Positions 5,201-9,429 of a DNA stretch of 9,429 nucleotides are shown here, piece by piece. Source of the DNA: Dehalococcoidia bacterium (GTDB taxonomy: Bacteria > Chloroflexota > Dehalococcoidia > E44-bin15). Under the pieces are notes generated by a model. That model did no database searches. It was given only the letters and a program-made list of their open reading frames with translations, and was not told the origin of the DNA. Every line of letters begins with the position of its first letter. Within the stretch, counting starts at the first letter, position 1. Where the stretch lies: assembly GCA_023129355.1 (NCBI GenBank), contig JAGMCC010000036.1:1-9429 (forward strand). Direction: 5' to 3'. The translations under genes and the position numbers were made by a program.

Positions 5201-6343
5201 ATGGATTTCAAACTTAGTGAGCACGAAAAAATGATCCAGCGCACCGCCAGGGATTTTACCGAGAGGTCGGTAAGGCCAGTGGCGATGGAGATCGACCGCA
5301 AATGCGAATTCCCCTTCGAGCTGGCCAGGGAGATGGGCAGCATGGGATACTTCGGGCTGCCCTATCCCCCCGAATATGGGGGAGGGGGTGCCGGATATAT
5401 CAGCTACGTTCTGGTTATCGAGCAGCTCTGCCGCGCCGCCATGGTGGCCGGGGCGATTATTGGGGTAAACAGCCTGGCTGAGGAGAGCATCTTCCGCTAC
5501 GGGAGCAAGGGGCAGAAGCAAAGATTCCTCGTTGCCCTGGCTAAAGGAGAGAAGCTCTCCTCCTTTGCCTTCACCGAGGCGGCCACCGGCTCCGACCCCA
5601 GAGCCATCGAGACCAGGGCTAGACCCGATGGCGACGATTACGTTATCACCGGTCAGAAGCAGTTTGTCGCCCTTTCTCCAGCCTCCCAGGTGGCAGTGGT
5701 ATTTGCCAGGGAAGAAAAAGACGAGACGGGTCGACTGAGCGCCTTCATTGTTGAAACCTCCTCACCAGGATACCACATGCGTCACCCCTGCGAGACCCTG
5801 GGGGTGAGGGGGCTTTGCCCCGCGGTGATCTACCTCGACGATGTTCGAGTGCCCAAGGAGAACCTCCTCGGTGAGCCGGCCACGGGGTATGGGATCATGC
5901 TGGAGGCGATAAGTGTAGGGAAATTGGCGGTGGCCGCCGAGGCGGTGGGCGTGGGGCAGGGTGCCCTGGAGCTCTCTTTAAATTATGCCCGGGATAGGAA
6001 GGCATATGGCAGTCCCATCGCAGAGCTGCTCTCGATAAAGTGGCTGCTCGCTGAGATGGCCTCGCGGGTGGAGGCATCACGGTGGCTGACCTATAAAACG
6101 GCTTTTCTAAGGGATCAGGGGGCCGGCATAACGAAAGAATCGGCAATGGCTAAGCTTTTCGCCTCCCAGGCAGCGGTCGATGTTACCAGAATGGCGATGC
6201 AGGTTCATGGGGCCTACGGCTACATGAAGGATATGGAGATCGAACGGCTATATCGGGATGCCAAGCTCACCGAGATCTATGAGGGGGTATCCGAGATCCA
6301 GCGGGTGATCATTGCCGATCACCTTTTGAGGGAAAAGGGTTGA
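5201..6343 (+). CDS. Acyl-CoA dehydrogenase family flavoprotein
   Basis: From ATG 5201 the protein has 380 residues, the normal length for this FAD enzyme family, which oxidises an acyl-CoA to the 2,3-enoyl-CoA and passes electrons to an electron-transfer flavoprotein. Visible blocks are the N-terminal helical domain, FAFTEAATGSDPRAIETRA (122-140; family form FALTEPxAGSD), the beta-domain with LSAFIVE and LGVRG, DDVRVPKENLLG (213-224), and the C-terminal domain with QVHGAYGYMKD and LTEIYEGVSEIQR (356-368). E361 in YEGVSEIQR occupies the catalytic-base position of short- and medium-chain enzymes. Two usual residues differ: SVGKLAVAAEA has Lys where Arg is common, and YGSPIAELLSIKW lacks the Gln often found after FGxxI. 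Chain length cannot be deduced. No ETF or other beta-oxidation gene is adjacent. The preceding 378 bases are a repeat array derived partly from this gene's own 5' end. Confidence 0.92.
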   Translation: MDFKLSEHEKMIQRTARDFTERSVRPVAMEIDRKCEFPFELAREMGSMGYFGLPYPPEYGGGGAGYISYVLVIEQLCRAAMVAGAIIGVNSLAEESIFRYGSKGQKQRFLVALAKGEKLSSFAFTEAATGSDPRAIETRARPDGDDYVITGQKQFVALSPASQVAVVFAREEKDETGRLSAFIVETSSPGYHMRHPCETLGVRGLCPAVIYLDDVRVPKENLLGEPATGYGIMLEAISVGKLAVAAEAVGVGQGALELSLNYARDRKAYGSPIAELLSIKWLLAEMASRVEASRWLTYKTAFLRDQGAGITKESAMAKLFASQAAVDVTRMAMQVHGAYGYMKDMEIERLYRDAKLTEIYEGVSEIQRVIIADHLLREKG

Positions 6344-6393
6344 ACCCTGATACTAATAAAAGGATAAAACCGATAAATATTTAGGGTAAAGAG

Positions 6394-7566
6394 TTGAGTT
6401 TTGAGGTAACAGAATCCTGCCCTTCTACCGGGGCGCGCGCCGGCATGCTCACTACACCGCACGGCGTGGTGCCGACCCCTGCCTTCATTCCTGTGGGCAG
6501 CCAGGCAACTGTTAAGTCCCTCACCCCTCAGGAGATTTCCGCCTTGGGGACAAAGATAGTTATGGGGAACACCTACCATTTATATCTCAGGCCCGGCATC
6601 GCAATCATCCAAAAGCTAGGTGGTCTCCATCGCTTTATGAGCTGGACCGGCCCCCTCCTCACCGACAGCGGGGGCTATCAGGTATTCAGCCTGGCTCATC
6701 TGCGTCAGGTCAGCGACGAGGGGGTGCTTTTCAGGTCCCACATCGATGGCAGCGAGCACTTCATCACCCCGGAGCTCTCAATCCAGTTCCAGGAGGCGCT
6801 GGGCGCCGATATTATCATGGCATTCGATGAGTGCCCCCCGTATACCGACGATCGCAATACGGTGCAGGAGGCCGTGGCGCGAACCCATCGTTGGGCCGAG
6901 AGGTGCCGGAGCAGCAAGCAAAGGATAGATCAAGCCCTCTACGGGATCGTTCAGGGAGGCGCCTTCATGGAGCTTCGCCGCCATTCAGCGAGCTTCCTCA
7001 CCGATTTGGGCTTTGATGGCTACGCCATCGGTGGGTTGAGCATTGGCGAGCCTAAGGAAGTCACGAAGGCTATGGTGGAAGAGACGGTAGCACTGCTCCC
7101 TGGGGACAAGCCCCGCTATCTCATGGGGATAGGCTCACCTGAGGACATCATCGGGGGCGTCTCACTGGGGATCGACATCTTCGATAGCGCCCTGCCCACC
7201 CGCATCGCCAGGAACGGCGGTTTTTTTACTCGTTATGGCCGAAAAATCATCAGGAACGCCCATTTTAGGGATCGTGAGGGGCCCCTAGATGAGGGGTGCG
7301 ACTGCGATACCTGCAGAAACTTCTCCGCAGCCTACCTTCATCACCTTTTCCGGTGCGAGGAGCTTCTAGCCTACAGGCTCGCCACCATCCACAACCTGCG
7401 CTTTGTAATGAGGCTTATGGAGGAGATGAGGAGGAGCATCCTTGACGGGAGCTTCCCCTCGTTTAAGGAGTCCTTCCTCGATAGTTATCAGCCCACCGAT
7501 GAGGCGGTGAGGCTCTCCCAACGGCAGAAGGGAATGAAGTGGCAGGAAACAAAGTTTAATTATTAG
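6394..7566 (+). CDS. tgt: tRNA-guanine transglycosylase (queuosine pathway)
   Basis: TGT exchanges the guanine at the wobble position (34) of GUN-anticodon tRNAs for the queuosine precursor preQ1 by a base-exchange reaction with a covalent tRNA intermediate. The 390-residue protein is full length. Visible motifs are LLTDSGGYQVFSL with the general base D91, GIVQGG (184-189), YAIGGLSIGE (210-219), and GIDIFDSALPTR with nucleophile D264 (family form FDCVxPTR, here Ser for Cys). The zinc site is C302, C304, C307 (CDCDTC) with H333, in the spacing of the Zymomonas enzyme. The start is TTG 6394: an in-frame TAG at 6382-6384 rules out anything upstream, the family N-terminus (FEV...G.L.TPHG) begins at residue 3, and AGGG (6383-6386) lies seven bases before. 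Other queuosine genes are absent from the window. The gene converges with the minus-strand mutase cluster, separated by 26 bases without a visible terminator hairpin. Confidence 0.97.
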   Translation: MSFEVTESCPSTGARAGMLTTPHGVVPTPAFIPVGSQATVKSLTPQEISALGTKIVMGNTYHLYLRPGIAIIQKLGGLHRFMSWTGPLLTDSGGYQVFSLAHLRQVSDEGVLFRSHIDGSEHFITPELSIQFQEALGADIIMAFDECPPYTDDRNTVQEAVARTHRWAERCRSSKQRIDQALYGIVQGGAFMELRRHSASFLTDLGFDGYAIGGLSIGEPKEVTKAMVEETVALLPGDKPRYLMGIGSPEDIIGGVSLGIDIFDSALPTRIARNGGFFTRYGRKIIRNAHFRDREGPLDEGCDCDTCRNFSAAYLHHLFRCEELLAYRLATIHNLRFVMRLMEEMRRSILDGSFPSFKESFLDSYQPTDEAVRLSQRQKGMKWQETKFNY

Positions 7567-7592
7567 CAATTCGCCAATCGTGAGAATATATG

Positions 7593-7784
7593 TTAAAAAC
7601 CTTCCTGCTTGGCCTGGGAGACGAGCCTCTCTAACACTTCTTCGGGCAGTTGCTTAGCGATGTCGATCTTCTTGACACAGGCAGTTTTGATGCCTCGCTT
7701 TTTCGCTTCCTCCCTAAGCTGCTTGGCATCGATCTTTTGGGTCAGCTCCTCAATATCCGTGCTTCCACCCCTATAGCTCGCCAT
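7593..7784 (-). CDS. Small basic SAP/Rho-N-like protein, unknown function
   Basis: This 63-residue, charged protein has no recognised name. Residues 19-53 (KQLREEAKKRGIKTACVKKI...LPEEVLERL) read as two helices joined by a loop with the pattern Leu-x3-Ala-Lys-x-Arg-Gly-Ile-Lys-x3-Lys-x2-Ile, reminiscent of SAP or Rho N-terminal helix-extended-loop-helix domains that bind nucleic acid. The match is by eye and weak. The ATG at 7784 has GGAG seven bases upstream and overlaps the end of the NIL gene by 14 bases, so translation is probably coupled to it. It is the last gene of the minus-strand mutase cluster. A structural or regulatory role is possible but unproven. Confidence 0.65.
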   Translation of the reverse strand: MASYRGGSTDIEELTQKIDAKQLREEAKKRGIKTACVKKIDIAKQLPEEVLERLVSQAKQEGF

Positions 7785-8004
7785 TCACCGTCTCCACCTC
7801 CACCCCTTTAGCCGTTACCCAGGCCAGCCCCCGCTCAATATCCTCATCGTTTCCCTCCAAATCCAGCACCACCCAGCCCCATTCCCCAACGATGTCGGCG
7901 CGGCGAATACTCGTCACGATTCTGAAATCCCGACCCAGGTTAAAAATCACCGGTTCGGTAACCATCTCCGGGGGGAAGGTGAGTTTCATTTGTCGCTTCG
8001 CCAT
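7771..8004 (-). CDS. Stand-alone NIL-domain protein
   Basis: The 77-residue product is essentially one NIL domain, a small ferredoxin-like (ACT-like) ligand-binding fold otherwise found at the C-terminus of methionine ABC importer ATPases (MetN) and in some ferredoxins. The visible pattern is MKLTFPPEMVTEPVIFNLGRDF, then IVTSIRRADI, GWVVLDLEGNDEDIERGLAWV and a final KGVEVETV strand, in the usual NIL order. ATG 8004 is preferred, with GGGGG five bases before it; TTG 8019 would add five residues and is possible. It sits between the cobalamin-binding mutase subunit (24 bases to the chosen start, 9 to the TTG) and the SAP-like gene (14-base overlap). In MetN the domain senses methionine; here, beside a B12 enzyme, binding a small metabolite or partner is a guess. 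Confidence 0.82.
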   Translation of the reverse strand: MAKRQMKLTFPPEMVTEPVIFNLGRDFRIVTSIRRADIVGEWGWVVLDLEGNDEDIERGLAWVTAKGVEVETVNGEL

Positions 8005-8028
8005 CTCATCCCCCGACAATGCTGTTTT

Positions 8029-8418
8029 TCACTCCACAGTGCCCCTAATATAGTCTACAATCTCTTGTGACGTGGTGCCAGGACCGAAGACGGTGCTAAT
8101 TCCAATCTGCTCAAGGAAGGGGACATCCTCCTCCGGGATGATGCCCCCGGCAACCACGATGACATCCAGCCCTTTCTCTTTGAGCTGCGCCGTGATGGCG
8201 GGGAAGAGGTCCCGGTGCGCACCGGAGAGAATGCTTAGCCCCACGACATTCACATCCTCCTGGAGCGCGGCTTCAGCGATCATCTCTGGTGTCTGGCGAA
8301 GTCCACTATAGATAACCTCCATACCTGCATCACGCAGGATGCGCGCCACAAATTTGGCGCCCCGGTCGTGTCCATCTAAGCCCGGCTTGGCAATCAAGAC
8401 TCTGATCGTTTCTGCCAC
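8029..8418 (-). CDS. Methylmalonyl-CoA mutase, cobalamin-binding small subunit
   Basis: This 129-residue protein is a free-standing B12-binding (Rossmann-like) domain that carries adenosylcobalamin for the mutase large subunit encoded upstream. The base-off/His-on motif is DGHDRG (15-20), with H17 as the lower axial cobalt ligand. SILSGAH (62-68) supplies the conserved Ser-x-Leu for the nucleotide tail, and AGGIIP (90-95) provides the GG turn. The C-terminal FGPGTTSQEIVDYI is typical of methylmalonyl-CoA mutase C-domains. The start is GTG 8418 with AAGGGGG about five bases before. In many bacteria this domain is fused to the large subunit; separate subunits are known in archaea and several bacterial groups. 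Isobutyryl- or 2-hydroxyisobutyryl-CoA mutase small subunits look similar, but the adjacent epimerase favours methylmalonyl-CoA. Confidence 0.93.
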   Translation of the reverse strand: MAETIRVLIAKPGLDGHDRGAKFVARILRDAGMEVIYSGLRQTPEMIAEAALQEDVNVVGLSILSGAHRDLFPAITAQLKEKGLDVIVVAGGIIPEEDVPFLEQIGISTVFGPGTTSQEIVDYIRGTVE

Positions 8419-8428
8419 GATAGCCCCC

Positions 8429-8472
8429 TTTTTCGTCCTTTACAGTCGTTACATTTAGATAGTGCAATCAAT
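8429..8472 (-). repeat. Translation leader copy A (before the B12-binding subunit)
   Basis: In plus-strand orientation, TTTTTCG, TCCTTT and TCGTTACATT occur in this order at 8429-8455. The same blocks in the same order precede the epimerase gene at 8903-8929, with about 23 of 27 positions alike. A shared ATCAAT lies 11 bases beyond the block here and 12 bases beyond it in copy B. In gene orientation the block supplies the purine-rich Shine-Dalgarno region (AAAGGACGAAAAAGG). Confidence 0.65.
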
Positions 8473-8504
8473 ATCAGGCTAATCTACTCGCACAAGCGCA
8501 TCAT

Positions 8505-8903
8505 TTAGACCTTCTGGATCAGCTCGATGAGTACCCCTTTGGTGGCGCGGGGGTGCAAGAAGCCGATCCTTCCGGCGAGGCCCTTCCTAGCCTGCTTATC
8601 GATAAGCTCCACGCCCCTTGCCGCCAGGGACTTGAGCTCTGCATCGATGTCGTCCACCTCAACGCAGATATGATGAAATCCCTCTCCCTTCTTCTCAATG
8701 AATTTGGCGACTCCCCCCTCTGGATCGGTGGGCTCTATGAACTCGATATGGGTGTCGCCCACGCGGATGGTTGCCGCTTTAACCCCCTGGTCCGGGAGCT
8801 CTTCTATGTGATCCGCTTTCAGCCCGAAGACGCTGTCAAAGACGCTCAGCGCATCATCGGCGCTATTAACCGCAATCGCAATATGATCAACCCGCTTGAT
8901 CAT
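8505..8903 (-). CDS. mce: Methylmalonyl-CoA epimerase
   Basis: The 132-residue VOC-fold (glyoxalase/bleomycin-resistance superfamily) protein interconverts the R and S epimers of methylmalonyl-CoA, feeding the mutase on either side of it. Paired beta-alpha-beta-beta-beta modules are visible. VDHIAIAV (5-12) carries the first metal-ligand His, GEGFHHICVEVDD carries the second, and VLIELIQ at the C-terminus gives the Glu ligand. THIEFIEP (residues 51-58) matches the epimerase subgroup. Length is typical of bacterial epimerases. ATG 8903 has AAGGAG six bases upstream and the family sequence starts at residue 3, so the start is firm. It lies between the large and small mutase subunit genes, a gene order that strongly supports the substrate assignment. 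Confidence 0.95.
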   Translation of the reverse strand: MIKRVDHIAIAVNSADDALSVFDSVFGLKADHIEELPDQGVKAATIRVGDTHIEFIEPTDPEGGVAKFIEKKGEGFHHICVEVDDIDAELKSLAARGVELIDKQARKGLAGRIGFLHPRATKGVLIELIQKV

Positions 8904-8947
8904 TTTTCGCTCCTTTCGTTCGTTACATTATGGCCAGTTTCATCAAT
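8903..8947 (-). repeat. Translation leader copy B (before the epimerase)
   Basis: This is the second copy of the leader described at 8429-8472. TTTTTCG, then CTCCTTT, then TCGTTACATT lie at 8903-8929, with ATCAAT at 8942-8947. In gene orientation it contains ACGAAAGGAGCGAAAA directly before the epimerase ATG, again two CGAAA units nine bases apart. Confidence 0.65.
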
Positions 8948-9042
8948 CTTTGCCCGCCCGTCTCGCCCTTCTCACCCGTTGCACTATAGGCAGCGTAGTC
9001 ACTTCAGGATAATCACGCCAGCAGCACACACTCACCGACACA

Positions 9043-9429
9043 CTAGACCGAGGCGAACTCTCGCTGCTCCCCGAAGACGCCCCGCAGCACATCGCACACC
9101 TCGCCGATAGTAGCGTAGGCCGCCACGCACTCCAGGACGGCAGGCATAGTGTTCTCCGTTCCCCGGGCAACCTCTTCAAGCCGCTTCAGGGCAGCGCTCA
9201 CTGCACTATTATCCCGCTCTCGCTTCACCTGGGCCAGACGTTCCACTTGCTTCTTGGCCACCTCAGGGTCGAGACGAAGCAGCCCGGTCGGTTTGGGATA
9301 GGGGGAGACGAACTTATTAACCCCGACCACGACCTTATTCCCGCCCTCGATACCCTTTTGATACCGATATGAGCTTTCCTGAATCTCCCGCTGGTGGAAT
9401 CCCTGTTCGATGGCAGTCAAAGCGCCACC
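9043..9429 (-). CDS. Methylmalonyl-CoA mutase, catalytic large subunit, C-terminal part
   Basis: The frame runs off the right edge; 128 C-terminal residues are visible, ending at TAG 9043-9045. The sequence GGALTAIEQGF then QREIQESSYRYQ, with KVVVGVNKF further on, is the conserved end of the TIM-barrel domain of methylmalonyl-CoA mutases, followed by the usual C-terminal helical part (LDPEVAKKQVERLAQVKRERD, then NTMPAVLECVAAYATIGEVCDVLRGVFGE). The enzyme isomerises (R)-methylmalonyl-CoA and succinyl-CoA by a radical mechanism with adenosylcobalamin. The protein ends without a B12 domain, which is supplied by the separate gene at 8029-8418. The residues that set acyl-CoA specificity lie outside the window. 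It is probably the first or an early gene of the minus-strand cluster; 139 bases without a supported gene separate it from the epimerase. Confidence 0.93.
   Translation of the reverse strand, partial: GGALTAIEQGFHQREIQESSYRYQKGIEGGNKVVVGVNKFVSPYPKPTGLLRLDPEVAKKQVERLAQVKRERDNSAVSAALKRLEEVARGTENTMPAVLECVAAYATIGEVCDVLRGVFGEQREFASV

Noticed and set aside
7567..7592. Bidirectional terminator between tgt and the minus-strand cluster
   Set aside because: The 26 bases contain no stem of useful length followed by a T-run on either strand.
8553..9110. 185-codon plus-strand frame opposite the epimerase
   Set aside because: It lies antisense to a clearly identified epimerase and extends over the mutase end; low-complexity Arg/Pro/His composition and no recognisable motif.

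Overview
The window looks like the chromosome of a free-living bacterium, moderately GC-rich, probably an uncultured environmental lineage. A Dehalococcoidia/Chloroflexota-type genome is my best guess. It rests on gene content (fused AroK-AroB, separately encoded cobalamin subunit of an acyl-CoA mutase, stand-alone NIL-domain protein) and I cannot verify it without a search. All genes from 1062 to 7566 read on the plus strand; all from 7593 to the right edge read on the minus strand, so tgt and the mutase cluster converge across only 26 bases. GTG and TTG starts are common.

Left edge (1-1044) is accessory. It holds the C-terminal end of a REP-associated tyrosine transposase (RAYT), a REP-like inverted repeat six bases after its stop codon, a leader of about 140 bases with imperfect inverted repeats, and an unrecognised 222-residue protein with a HEPN-like Rx5H motif. 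By eye this block is richer in A+T than the genes that follow.

Centre (1062-4822) is biosynthetic: aroC (chorismate synthase), a fused shikimate kinase/3-dehydroquinate synthase (aroK-aroB) and ctaB (heme o synthase, UbiA family), which starts on the base after the aroKB stop. The 378 bases between ctaB and the next gene (4823-5200) are the most unusual part. They carry a tandem, decaying duplication whose unit joins the 3' end of ctaB, a Shine-Dalgarno site and a sequence resembling the 5' end of the following acyl-CoA dehydrogenase gene. It looks like a gene junction copied several times in place.

Then come an acyl-CoA dehydrogenase (5201-6343) and tgt, tRNA-guanine transglycosylase for queuosine (6394-7566, TTG start).

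The right side (minus strand, transcribed from the right edge leftward) is a methylmalonyl-CoA mutase module: end of the catalytic large subunit, methylmalonyl-CoA epimerase, cobalamin-binding small subunit, a stand-alone NIL-domain protein and a 63-residue SAP-like protein, the last two overlapping by 14 bases. Together they would interconvert propionyl-CoA-derived methylmalonyl-CoA and succinyl-CoA. The leaders of the epimerase and small-subunit genes are near-copies of each other. Several start sites in the window also share tandem 8-9-base GCGAAA-type repeats, so copied translation-initiation leaders are a recurring theme here.
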